Origin: Arenibaculum pallidiluteum
GTDB taxonomy: Bacteria; Pseudomonadota; Alphaproteobacteria; Azospirillales; Azospirillaceae
Direction: 5' to 3'
DNA length: 64,000 nucleotides
Assembly: GCF_017355985.1 (NCBI RefSeq)
Contig: NZ_JAFIQU010000016.1
Span: 62,001 to 126,000 of the forward strand
The translations under genes and the position numbers were made by a program. Below are positions 19,816 to 27,942 of the stretch, piece by piece. How positions within the stretch are numbered: the stretch's first letter is position 1; each line of letters starts with the position of its first letter. Under the pieces are notes generated by a model. The model ran no database searches and was not told the origin of the DNA. It was given only the letters and a program-made list of their open reading frames with translations.

Positions 19816-20022
19816 ATGAGCATGCCCACGACCCACCTGACGCGCGTTGCGACCGAACTCGTGCTGGATCACGGCCCCGCGGCCCTGAGCTACGCCCAGC
19901 ACCTGGGCGACCAGGCGCGCGCCGCCGGGAACGACGGCGCGGCGCTGTTCTGGCGCCGCGTCGCGGCCATGGTCCTGACCGCCCAGCTCGGCGGGACGTG
20001 GCGGGATCAGGCGGCCGCCTGA
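19816..20022 (+). CDS. Small hypothetical alphaproteobacterial protein (68 aa)
   Basis: Short helical protein starting MSMPTTHLTRVATELV, with the pattern AQHLGDQARAAGNDGAALFWRRV seen in two stretches of helix, ending in WRDQAAA. Similar small proteins with an AGD-x-A-x-FWRR-like helix occur widely in alphaproteobacteria, function unknown. No good ribosome-binding site is visible, and the antisense strand holds the run-on of the broken nosR frame, so coding is moderately supported. Confidence 0.5.
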   Translation: MSMPTTHLTRVATELVLDHGPAALSYAQHLGDQARAAGNDGAALFWRRVAAMVLTAQLGGTWRDQAAA

Positions 20023-20045
20023 TCCCTTCTGCCCCGAGCCGGCCG

Positions 20046-22164
20046 TCAGGCCGGCCGCCGCGCCTCCGGCAGGTCCAGGATCCGCCAGCGGAGGTCGGCC
20101 CTCGGGGTGGATGGCCTGGACCGGGCACTCGTTCGAGCAGCGCTGGCAGGGGTTCCCGCACTCCTTGTAGCGGCGGAGCCAGTCGAACATCCGCAGCCGG
20201 CCGGGAATGGCCAGTGCCGCGCCCAGCGGGCACAGGTAGCGGCAGAAGAAACGCTCGATGAACAGGCCCGCGGCGACCAGCGCCAGCGCGAAGAGCACGA
20301 AGCCCCAGTCCCGCACGAAGCGTAGGACGATGGCGGTCTTGAAGGGCTCGATCTCGGCCCAGTGCTCGGCGTCGTCCAGCGAGTGCAGCGACAGGCCGAA
20401 CAGGGCCAGGAAGATGATGTACTTGATGGGCCAGAGCCGCTCGTGCAGGCCCCAGGGCACCGTGATCTGCGGCACCTTGAGAAGGCGCGCCGTGCGGTTG
20501 GCGAACTCCTGCAGCGCCCCGAAGGGGCAGAGCCAGCCGCAGAACGGGCCGCGGCCCCAGAACAGCAGCGAGGCCGCCACCGAGAACCAGAGGATGAAGA
20601 CCAGCGGGTCCACCAGGAAGTAGTCCCAGCGGAAATCCGTCAGCAGCGCGTTGAAGAAGGTCAGCACGTTGACGACGGAGAGCTGGGCCGAGGCCCACCA
20701 GCCGAGCCACACCAGCGTGAAGGCCAGGAAGCCCAGCCTGATGCGGTCGAACAGCTTCGGGCGGCGGACCAGGACGTTCTGGAAGAAGAAGATCCCGGTC
20801 AGCACGGCCAGCGCGATGCCCACGACCACGATATCGCCCATGCGGGCGGCCCAGATGCGCCGCCACAGTGGCATCTCGGCTGCCTCGTCGGCCTCCGCCG
20901 ATGCCGCCGCGCCGGCAGGGGCGGCTGTTGCGCCCTCCGGAGCCTCGGCCGGCACGCTGGCGACCGCCGTGCGGCGCTCCTGGCGCAGGAAGCGGTCCGG
21001 GATCGCGTAGCCGAGATCGAAGGTCAGGAACGCCTTCTCGATGGCGCCGATCTGGCGCCCGACCAGGAGCTGGAGGCGCCAGGGCTGCGTGGGATCGAAC
21101 TCCGATCCCTTGGGCAGCAGGAACAGGCCGGCCTCGTCGAAGCGCGGTGCGCCCGCGGCCTCGACGGTTCCGAGCCGCAGGTGCATGCGGTCGCGGAAGC
21201 GGTAGCTTCCGGTCTCCTGGACGATCTCGAAGCGGTCGAAGATGCCGTCGCGCACATAGCCCGATCCCTTGAAGGAATAGCGGCCCGATCCCATGACGAG
21301 GATCGCGCTCTGCCCGGGCTCGAGCTGCTGCGAGAGCTTCTCCCAGCCGCCCTCGCCGAGCAGCGAGCGTCCGATGGTGGGCTGGCTGACGAGCGCCGCG
21401 TAGAGGTCGACGAAGCTCTCCTCGCGGGCTCCGGGCTCCGGCCGGGCGGCCGCGGCGGCATTGCCCGACCGCGCGAAGGCATCGTTGATCTCGCCGACGC
21501 TGATGTGCAGGCGGCGGATGGATCCGTCCCCGAGCAGCGTCTGCCAGTCCTCCGCCGGACGCTCCGTCAGGTCGAGCGTTCGCGATACCGGCGGCAGCGC
21601 GGAGGTCAGGTCGAGCTGCGCGCCGCCGAGCCCCTTGGCACGAGCGATCCTGGTGGCCGAGCGGACGATGGTGTCGCCGATCACCATGACGGTGACGGTG
21701 GCGCCGCTGACGATGTCCACTGGCGGGCCATCCCGCTGGATCGAGCCGAGATCCTGGACCTTCAGGCCGACATAGCCGGCGATGAATCGGTTGATCTTCT
21801 CGACCGGGATGCCGACCAGGACGATCGGCTCCTTGTCCACCAGCCTCGCGCCGGAGATCGTCCCGTCCAGCGCGACCGCCAGCACGATGTGGATGGGCTT
21901 TCCCGAGTATCCCGTGGCGTTCACGTAATCGGAGTTCAGGAACGCGTATCCGAGCAGCGTGTCGCCCCTGTAGACCGGGGCGGCGGGCGGCATCCCCGCG
22001 ATGGGACCGAAGTGGTCCGCGCCGGGCATCACGCCGCCGGGCTCGACCTGCGTCAGGAACCGGCCGAGCAGTCCCTCGGCCTGCGCCGGCGTGACCGCCG
22101 CAAGCAGCAGTCCCAGTCAGAGCAGCACGGTGCCGGTAAAGCTGCCGTGGCGGCGGTTGGCCAT
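20046..22164 (-). pseudogene. nosR: Decayed nosR/nirI-family regulator gene
   Basis: Remnant of a NosR-type polytopic flavo-iron-sulfur protein of nitrous-oxide respiration. From ATG 22164 the frame reads MANRRHGSFTGTVLL, then TGA (22119-22117), then LGLLLAAVTPAQAEG; a single TGG-to-TGA change would have broken a normal signal peptide. The body is intact: FMN motif DIVSGATVTVMVIGDT, a run of transmembrane helices, and CGWLCPFGALQEF plus CRYLCPLGA. At the C-terminus CGNPCQRCSNECPVQAIHPEG is followed by unrelated sequence; the second ferredoxin-type cysteine set is missing and the frame runs on antisense to 19780. A +1 frame closes at 20046 (LRWRILDLPEARRPA). An N-truncated protein could start at GTG 22032, but no nosZ or nosDFY is nearby. 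Confidence 0.8.
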
Positions 22165-22235
22165 TTCGCATCCCGAATCCGCTCGGCTCCAGTGAGCCGC
22201 GTCCGGGCAATATTCGAGGTCCGCGCCGCGCTTCC

Positions 22236-22251
22236 CTTGACCATGGTCAAG
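22236..22251 (-). promoter_or_regulatory. FNR/NNR-type palindrome upstream of nosR
   Basis: Perfect 16-bp palindrome CTTGACCATGGTCAAG, containing TTGAC-N4-GTCAA, the half-site layout of FNR/DNR/NNR-family activators. It is centred 80 bases before the nosR ATG, where denitrification genes usually carry such sites. Confidence 0.6.
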
Positions 22252-22303
22252 TCAGTTGCCGAAAAACGACTTTCCGCCGTGGCGGCCCGGCGGGGGGCCG
22301 CGC

Positions 22304-23266
22304 CTAGGTCCCGGCGCGTTCCTGCTGCTCCTCGGCCTCAGCGGGGTCTGCGCCCCCGCTCGCGCCGGCGCTGCCGTCGAGCCGAGCCGCCTTGCGCCGG
22401 AACAGCGCCTGCAACGCCGCCGCGGCGGCGCGCACCGCCGGCAGGGTGCGCAGATCCCGATGGACCATCAGCCAGACATCCTCGACCAGCTCGGGCGGCG
22501 GGGGTGCCAGGCGGACGAGGCCGGGATCGGCATCGGCGAGCACGCAGGGCAGCAGCGTCGCCCCCAGCCCGGAGCGGGCCGCGGCATGGCGCAGATGGGC
22601 TTCGCTGACCCGGGCGCGGATCCGCCCGCCGGCGACGGCGTCGAGCCATGCGGCCTGGGATTCCGGTTTCGGGCTGGGCGGCAGACCGACGAACTCCATG
22701 CGCACGAGGCCGCCCGCATCGCCCGTCCAGCCGGTAAGCGCGCAGTACGCCCGCGCGGCATAGAGCGCGAAGGCGAAGCGGCCGATCCGGCGGGCCGCCA
22801 GGTCTCCCTCGCTCGGCAGGCGTTCCATGCGCAGGGCGAGCTCCGCCTCGCGGTTGGCGAGGCTGAGGCGGGCGCGGGTCGCGATCACGCCGAGCTCGGT
22901 GCCGGGCGGGCAGGCGTCGAGGATCTCCGCCAGATGGTCCGTGACGAATGCGGCGACCGAGGTCGTCGCGGTGATCCGGACGACCTGCCGCTGGTCGAGG
23001 GCCCGGGCCCGGGCCTGGCGGTCCAGGGATGCCGCGCCCACCTGCATGGACCGGGCGGGCTCGAGCAGCGCAAGGCCGAGCGCCGTCAGGACCAGCCGGT
23101 TCGGAAGCCGCTCGAAGAGCTGCCCGCCGATCCCGGCCTCGAGCGCCTTGAGGCGGCGCCCCGCCGTCGCCTGGCTCAGCCGCAGGGCACGGGCGGCCTC
23201 GGCGAGGCTACCGGTCTCGGCGACCGCCAGGAAGACACGGACGTCGCTCCAGTCCCAACCGTCCAT
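22304..23266 (-). CDS. LysR-family transcriptional regulator
   Basis: A 320-aa regulator with an N-terminal winged helix-turn-helix (residues ~5-62, including ETGSLAEAARALRLSQATAGRRLKALE split over ~20-48) and a LysR substrate-binding domain of the two-lobe type. ATG 23266 gives the standard LysR N-terminus (MDGWDWSDVRVFLAV). The C-terminal ~25 residues are Ala/Glu-rich and probably disordered. Target and inducer are unknown; it precedes the broken nosR on the same strand, and no divergent target gene is adjacent. Confidence 0.9.
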   Translation of the reverse strand: MDGWDWSDVRVFLAVAETGSLAEAARALRLSQATAGRRLKALEAGIGGQLFERLPNRLVLTALGLALLEPARSMQVGAASLDRQARARALDQRQVVRITATTSVAAFVTDHLAEILDACPPGTELGVIATRARLSLANREAELALRMERLPSEGDLAARRIGRFAFALYAARAYCALTGWTGDAGGLVRMEFVGLPPSPKPESQAAWLDAVAGGRIRARVSEAHLRHAAARSGLGATLLPCVLADADPGLVRLAPPPPELVEDVWLMVHRDLRTLPAVRAAAAALQALFRRKAARLDGSAGASGGADPAEAEEQQERAGT

Positions 23267-23374
23267 CGCGTCCCGGCCCCTCTCTCCGAAGCGGACATAC
23301 CGCCCCGGCGCATTGGAGCAGCAGGGCGGGCGGCCGTCCAGGCGCGCGCGGTTCACGCGAGGGGCCCGCGAGGA

Positions 23375-23752
23375 TCAAGCGGGCCGGGGGATCTCCTCGA
23401 CGGATCCGAAGACCGGGCGCCCGGCGGCCCGGAAGATCGCGGCCATGGCGTCGGCGCCGGCCGAGGCGCCGCCGATCCGCAGGCAGGCGTCGCAGCGCCG
23501 GGCGAGGCGCTCGGCGATGGGATGGAAGATCTCGTCCCACACGGCGTCGCCGATCCCGCGCGAGCCCGCCGTCGTGATCAGCGGCAGGGCCAGCGCCTCG
23601 CCGGTGACCGGCAGGTGGCCAGCCCGGAACAGGCGCAGCGCGGCCTCGTCCATGGCGCGCATGTTGGCCGCGATCAGCGCGGGGTCGTCTCCGGTCCCGG
23701 ACCGGTAGGGGCCTGCGACCAGGATCATCATCGGGTGTATCGGCGGCTGCAT
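23375..23752 (-). CDS. DUF4406 / nucleoside 2-deoxyribosyltransferase-like protein
   Basis: A 125-aa Rossmann-like protein: ILVAGPYRSG at residues ~10-19, NMRAMDEAALRLFRAGHLP, and CDACLRIGGASAGAD match the DUF4406 branch of the nucleoside deoxyribosyltransferase fold. Role unknown; the fold suggests binding a nucleotide or nucleoside. Start ATG 23752 has AGGAGGA upstream. It lies 108 bases before the LysR gene on the same strand, so the two may share a transcript. Confidence 0.8.
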   Translation of the reverse strand: MQPPIHPMMILVAGPYRSGTGDDPALIAANMRAMDEAALRLFRAGHLPVTGEALALPLITTAGSRGIGDAVWDEIFHPIAERLARRCDACLRIGGASAGADAMAAIFRAAGRPVFGSVEEIPRPA

Positions 23753-23852
23753 GGAGCTCCTCCTGCTTGGTTTCGCGCCCGATGCTGCCGCGCAGCCGGC
23801 TGCCCCGCAGCCCTGCGGAACTGAAAGGCCGGGTTTCAGAATCGAGGGGGTC

Positions 23853-24185
23853 TCAGACCGCAGGCGCCTCGCCGAACCGGTTCGGACCCGGCGTCCCTGG
23901 GAAGAACCCGGTCTCGACCAGCGCCCAGATCTGCCCGATGACGGGAACGAGCCCCAGCAGCAGCCACCAGGCGCTCTTGTCCCGGTCGTGCCAGCGCTTC
24001 GCATATACCGCCAGGCTCGGATAAAGGCTGAGAAGCGTCAGCAGCGCCGACGGGCCTTCGACCTCCATGACGATTTCGGCCACGACGACGGCGAGGCTCG
24101 CGAGGAAAAGCGCGAGGTTGAACTGCCAGAAGGTCCTGCGGCCGATCCGTCCCTCGAAGGACAGGAGCAGCGTTTTGAGCGGCAT
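23853..24185 (-). CDS. DUF805 inner-membrane protein
   Basis: A 110-aa membrane protein with the DUF805 pattern: FEGRIGRRTFWQF at residues ~10-22, RWHDRDKSAWW in the middle, and a Gly-Pro tail (GTPGPNRFG). Three hydrophobic segments. Function is unknown for the family, often found beside stress or envelope genes. Start ATG 24185 has GGAGGT six bases upstream. Confidence 0.88.
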   Translation of the reverse strand: MPLKTLLLSFEGRIGRRTFWQFNLALFLASLAVVVAEIVMEVEGPSALLTLLSLYPSLAVYAKRWHDRDKSAWWLLLGLVPVIGQIWALVETGFFPGTPGPNRFGEAPAV

Positions 24186-24346
24186 CGCTTACCTCCGCGT
24201 CTCGGTGCACCTGCCGGTGGTGGCGAGGCAGGGAACTTCGCGCAAATGGTATTCCGGGACACCGATGCGGTGCAAGGAACAGATGCCGGGTCCGACGCCG
24301 CAACAGCCTGGCGGCTGCGCTGTTGAGGCCGGTCGCCCCGCCCCCG

Positions 24347-24394
24347 AATCCGTTCACGAGTCCGCCCACCAGTCCGCCCACCAATCCGCCCAGG
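24347..24394. repeat. Four 12-bp tandem repeats overlapping a ribosome-binding site
   Basis: Units AATCCGTTCACG, AGTCCGCCCACC, AGTCCGCCCACC and AATCCGCCCAGG follow one another at 12-base spacing (24347-24394). The last unit runs into AGGAGG, the ribosome-binding site of the MATE gene, whose GTG start is at 24405. Confidence 0.8.
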
Positions 24395-24404
24395 AGGCCC
24401 CGCC

Positions 24405-25847
24405 GTGCCAAGCCCCGCGCAGCCGCGCGCCCGCCTGACCGAGGGCAGCATCCTCCGGCACGTGGTGGTGATGACCCTGACCGGATCGGTCGGGCTGATC
24501 GCGATCTTCGCGGTCGATCTCGCCAACGTCTTCTACATCTCGCTGCTCGGCGTCGCCGAGCTGGCGGCCGCCATCGGCTATTCGGGGGCGGTCGTCTTCT
24601 TCCAGAACGCGCTCTGCATCGGGCTTTCCATCGGCACGGGCGCCCTGGTGGGGCGCGCCGTCGGCGCCGGGCGGACCGAGGACGCCCGCCGCATCGCCGG
24701 TGCGAGCATGGCCCTGATCGTCGCCGTGTCGGCGGTGGTGGGCGTCGCGCTGCTGCCGTTCCTGGACGGGATCCTGGCTCTGCTCGGGGCCGAGGGACGC
24801 GCGCGGGAGCTGGCCTCGGGCTACCTGCACCTGGTCTCGCCCATGATGCCGTTGGTCGGGCTCGGCATGGGTCTCTCGACCCTGCTGCGCGCGGTGGGCG
24901 ACGCACGCCGCTCCATGAGCGTGGCGCTCTACGGCGCGCTCGCCACGGCCGCGCTGGACCCCGTGCTGATCCTCTGGCTCGACCTGGGGCTGACCGGGGC
25001 GGCCATCGCCACGCTGGTCTCGCGCCTGATGCTCGTGGCCGTCGGGTGGCACGGGGCTGTGCGCGTGCACGGCATCCTCGGGCCGCCCGTCCGGGCCCGC
25101 TTCATCGGCGACGCGCGCGCCCTGCTCGCCATAGCGGCACCCGCCATGCTGACCAACGTGGCGACGCCCGTGGCCTCGTCCTACGTGACGGCGTCGCTGG
25201 CGCGCTTCGGCGACGCGGCGGTGGCCGGGCAGGCGACGGTGGACCGGCTGCTGCCCGTGGCCTTCGGCGTGATCTTTGCGCTGACCGGCGCCGTCGGTCC
25301 CGTCTTCGCGCAGAATCTCGGTGCCGGCCGCGACGACCGCGTGCGCGACACGCTGCGCGCCAGCATGATCGTGGTCGTCGCCTACGTGCTGGCGGCCTGG
25401 CTGGTGCTGTTCCTCGGCCAGGACCTGCTGGTGCGCATGTTCTCGGCCGAGGGCGTGGGTGCGGACCTGCTGCGCCTGTTCTGCAACGTCCTGGCGGGAA
25501 GCTGCCTCTTCCTGGGCTTCCTCTTCGTCGCCAACGCGGCTTTCAACAATCTCGGCTTCCCGCTGCTCTCGACCGCCTTCAACTGGGGGCGGGCGACGCT
25601 GGGGACGGTACCCCTGGCATCGCTCGGTGCCGGCATCGCGGGCGCGCAGGGCGTGGTGCTCGGCCAGGCCCTCGGCACGGTGGTCTTCGGTGTCGCGGCG
25701 CTGGTCGTCGCATTCCGGGTCGTCCGCCCGGGCGCCGCGAGGCCGGCCGCGCCCGGGGCTGCGCTGTGGCGTGCCGTCCCCACCGGGGCCACGTCCGGCA
25801 AAGCCAGCGTCGCGGTGCTCGCGGGGCCGGGGCCAGCGGCCGACTGA
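24405..25847 (+). CDS. MATE-family multidrug/Na+ antiporter
   Basis: A 480-aa transporter with twelve hydrophobic helices in two MATE halves. It begins MPSPAQPRARLTEGSILRHV, with a GTG start at 24405 and AGGAGG seven bases upstream. Family hallmarks include GALVGRAVGAGRTEDARRIA in the first half and FAQNLGAGRDDRVRDTL in the second. It probably exports cationic drugs or metabolites in exchange for H+ or Na+. Substrate is unknown. The C-terminal ~50 residues are Pro/Ala-rich. Confidence 0.93.
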   Translation: MPSPAQPRARLTEGSILRHVVVMTLTGSVGLIAIFAVDLANVFYISLLGVAELAAAIGYSGAVVFFQNALCIGLSIGTGALVGRAVGAGRTEDARRIAGASMALIVAVSAVVGVALLPFLDGILALLGAEGRARELASGYLHLVSPMMPLVGLGMGLSTLLRAVGDARRSMSVALYGALATAALDPVLILWLDLGLTGAAIATLVSRLMLVAVGWHGAVRVHGILGPPVRARFIGDARALLAIAAPAMLTNVATPVASSYVTASLARFGDAAVAGQATVDRLLPVAFGVIFALTGAVGPVFAQNLGAGRDDRVRDTLRASMIVVVAYVLAAWLVLFLGQDLLVRMFSAEGVGADLLRLFCNVLAGSCLFLGFLFVANAAFNNLGFPLLSTAFNWGRATLGTVPLASLGAGIAGAQGVVLGQALGTVVFGVAALVVAFRVVRPGAARPAAPGAALWRAVPTGATSGKASVAVLAGPGPAAD

Positions 25848-25898
25848 GCATCGGGCCGTCCTGCCTGATCCCTTGGGCGAGCCGATGCCCCTTCCACA

Positions 25899-25932
25899 CC
25901 TGTGATCGACCTGGACCTGTGATCGACCTGGG
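25899..25932. repeat. 17-bp tandem duplication upstream of the tetR gene
   Basis: CCTGTGATCGACCTGGA at 25899-25915 is repeated directly at 25916-25932 with one changed last base. It lies between the MATE stop and the TetR operators; no function visible. Confidence 0.75.
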
Positions 25933-25964
25933 CCGCGGCTTGACGCCGATCGGGGCGCGGAGTA

Positions 25965-26001
25965 GTGAATGAACGTTCACTCGGTGAATGAACGTTCATT
26001 C
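25965..26001. promoter_or_regulatory. Twin TetR-type operators
   Basis: GTGAATGAACGTTCA occurs at 25965 and again at 25984. The second lies within the perfect 16-bp palindrome GAATGAACGTTCATTC (25986-26001); the first contains TGAACGTTCA (25970-25979). The centres are 19 bp apart and 24 bp before the tetR ATG, as expected for an autoregulated TetR/AcrR repressor. Confidence 0.8.
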
Positions 26002-26025
26002 CGGATCCGGAACCTAGGACAGTTT

Positions 26026-26640
26026 ATGGACGCCCACGACCTGGATCTGCGCACGCAGCAGCAGCAGCGGATTCTCGCCGCGGCCATCGTGTGCTTCGGC
26101 CGCTCCGGCTTCCACAGTGCGAGCATGCAGGACATCTGCGCCGAGGCCGGGATGAGCGCGGGCAACCTCTACCGGTATTTCCCCAGCAAGCTGGCGATCA
26201 TCGCCGCCATCGCCGAGCAGGAGCGGGAACGGAACAAGGCCTTCTTCGACGAGCTCGACCGCGCCGAGGATCCGCTGGCGGGTCTGGTGGCGGTGGCCCG
26301 TACCTTCTTCAGCAAGATGGCCCAGGGCGAGCAGGCGGCCCTGTGCACCGAGATCATGGCCGAGACCTACCGGAATCCCGAGATCCGCGAGCTCTTCAAG
26401 CGCAACACCGACGAGGTCCACGAGGCCTTCGCACGGAACCTGCGCCGCGGCATCGAGGCGGGACTGGTCGATCCCGGCATCGATCTGGACGTGGTCGTCC
26501 GGATGCTGCTCGCCCTGGGCGACGGCATCGTCGCCCACCGGCCCATGGCCGAGTTCATGACGGCCGACCGACTTCAGGATGCGCTGTCGCTGCTGGTCGA
26601 GCGCTTCCTGCGGCCGCCTGCGCGGGACATCGCGCGATGA
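26026..26640 (+). CDS. TetR/AcrR-family repressor of the adjacent RND pump
   Basis: A 204-aa regulator: helix-turn-helix at residues ~27-52 (SMQDICAEAGMSAGNLYRYF) and a C-terminal ligand/dimer domain of the TetR_C type. Start ATG 26026 is chosen because it lies just after the two operators; the in-frame ATG at 25969 sits inside the first operator and would add residues unlike the family. The stop overlaps the adaptor start (ATGA), so repressor and pump are one transcript. Likely released by a pump substrate. Confidence 0.93.
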   Translation: MDAHDLDLRTQQQQRILAAAIVCFGRSGFHSASMQDICAEAGMSAGNLYRYFPSKLAIIAAIAEQERERNKAFFDELDRAEDPLAGLVAVARTFFSKMAQGEQAALCTEIMAETYRNPEIRELFKRNTDEVHEAFARNLRRGIEAGLVDPGIDLDVVVRMLLALGDGIVAHRPMAEFMTADRLQDALSLLVERFLRPPARDIAR

Positions 26641-27932
26641 CCGCGAAGCCGCAGCGCCGGCGCCGGATGGCCCTCGTCCTCGGGGCATCGCTTCTCAGCG
26701 CATCCCTCTGTGCGGCGCTGCTCGCCGCGGGCATGCTGCCTGCGGCCGACGCGGCCGCGGCTGCGGCCGAAGGGCCGCGTCCGCCCTCGATCACCGTCGC
26801 CACCGCCGCCACGGGGGTGATCGCGGACACCGTCACGGTCACCGGGACCCTGGTCCCGCGCCACGAGGTGCTGGTCAGCCCCGAGATCGAGGGCCTCGCG
26901 ATCACCAATCTGCTTGCCGAGGAGGGCGACCGCGTCGAGCGCGGCCAGGTGCTGGCCCGCCTCTCGCGCGAGACGGTGGAGGTGCTGCTGGCCCAGAACG
27001 CGGCCGAGATCGACCGGGCTGTCGCCGCGGTCGGGCAGGCGCGCAGTCAGATTTCCGAGGCCGAGGCGACCCGGGCCCAGGCCGAGGCGGCGCTGGTGCG
27101 AACGCGCACGCTCGAGGGGCGCGGCAACGCCTCGACCGAGACGCTGGAGCAGCGCCAGGCCAACGCACGCGTCGCGGCGGCGCGGGTCGCCGCGGCCCAG
27201 CAGGCCTTGCGCGTGGCCGAGGCCGAGCGCGAAGTGGCTCAGGCCCAGCGCCGCGAGCTGGCGGTCCGGCTCGCCCGGACCGAGGTCCGGGCGCCTGCGG
27301 ACGGCTTCGTCAGCCGGCGCACGGCCAAGCTGGGCGCGCTGGCCTCCATGGCCGGCGAGCCGCTGTTCAGGATCGTCGGCGACAGCGCCGTGGAGCTGGA
27401 GGCCGAGGTGTCGGAGACGACCCTGGCGCGGCTTCGCGACGGCCAGCGCGCGGGCGTCCTGCCTGCGGGCATGGACCGCGAGGTCCCGGGAAGCGTGCGC
27501 CTTGTCATGCCGGAGGTGAACCCCACGACCCGCCTGGGCCGCGTGCGGATCGCCCTGGCACCCCCGGAGGGAACGCGCCTCGCCGTCGGGTCCTTCGCGC
27601 GCGGCACGGTCGAGATCGCCCGGCGCGAGGGGGTCCTGGTGCCGCTGTCTGCGGTGCTGTTCCGCCCCGAGGGCGCGATCGTGCAGGTCGTGCGCGACGG
27701 CGTGATCGAGACAAGGAACGTCGCCGCCGGGATCCGGGCGCGCGGCATCGTCGAGATCACCGCCGGGCTCGCCACAGGCGAGAGCGTGGTGGCGACAGCC
27801 GGTACCTTCGTGCGCGACGGCGACCGCGTGACGCCGGTCGCCGCGTCCGCCTCGCCCCTGGCCGCATCGGCATCGGCGCCGGCCGCCGCGCCCGTCGCGG
27901 CACCGTTGCCCGCGGCCTCTCCGGCGCGCTGA
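26637..27932 (+). CDS. RND efflux periplasmic adaptor (membrane-fusion protein)
   Basis: A 431-aa HlyD/AcrA-type adaptor linking the inner-membrane pump to an outer-membrane channel. Residues 1-40 are a signal/anchor segment, followed by a lipoyl half-motif (EEGDRVERGQVLARLS), a long coiled-coil hairpin (~120-220, Ala/Glu/Arg/Gln-rich), the second lipoyl half (TEVRAPADGFVSRR) and beta-barrel and membrane-proximal domains. The tail is Ala/Ser/Pro-rich. Start ATG 26637 overlaps the tetR stop. The RND pump gene follows after 10 bases. No outer-membrane factor gene is in the window. Confidence 0.93.
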   Translation: MTAKPQRRRRMALVLGASLLSASLCAALLAAGMLPAADAAAAAAEGPRPPSITVATAATGVIADTVTVTGTLVPRHEVLVSPEIEGLAITNLLAEEGDRVERGQVLARLSRETVEVLLAQNAAEIDRAVAAVGQARSQISEAEATRAQAEAALVRTRTLEGRGNASTETLEQRQANARVAAARVAAAQQALRVAEAEREVAQAQRRELAVRLARTEVRAPADGFVSRRTAKLGALASMAGEPLFRIVGDSAVELEAEVSETTLARLRDGQRAGVLPAGMDREVPGSVRLVMPEVNPTTRLGRVRIALAPPEGTRLAVGSFARGTVEIARREGVLVPLSAVLFRPEGAIVQVVRDGVIETRNVAAGIRARGIVEITAGLATGESVVATAGTFVRDGDRVTPVAASASPLAASASAPAAAPVAAPLPAASPAR

Positions 27933-27942
27933 GGAGCCGCCC

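Noticed and set aside
19780-20045. C-terminal extension of the nosR frame
   Set aside because: It has no NosR similarity and is antisense to a small gene; treated as run-on after the frameshift.
24347-24394. Short repeats considered as a CRISPR array
   Set aside because: Units are 12 bases with no spacers and no cas genes.
25969-26025. Upstream ATG of the TetR gene as start
   Set aside because: It lies inside the operator and adds non-conserved residues.
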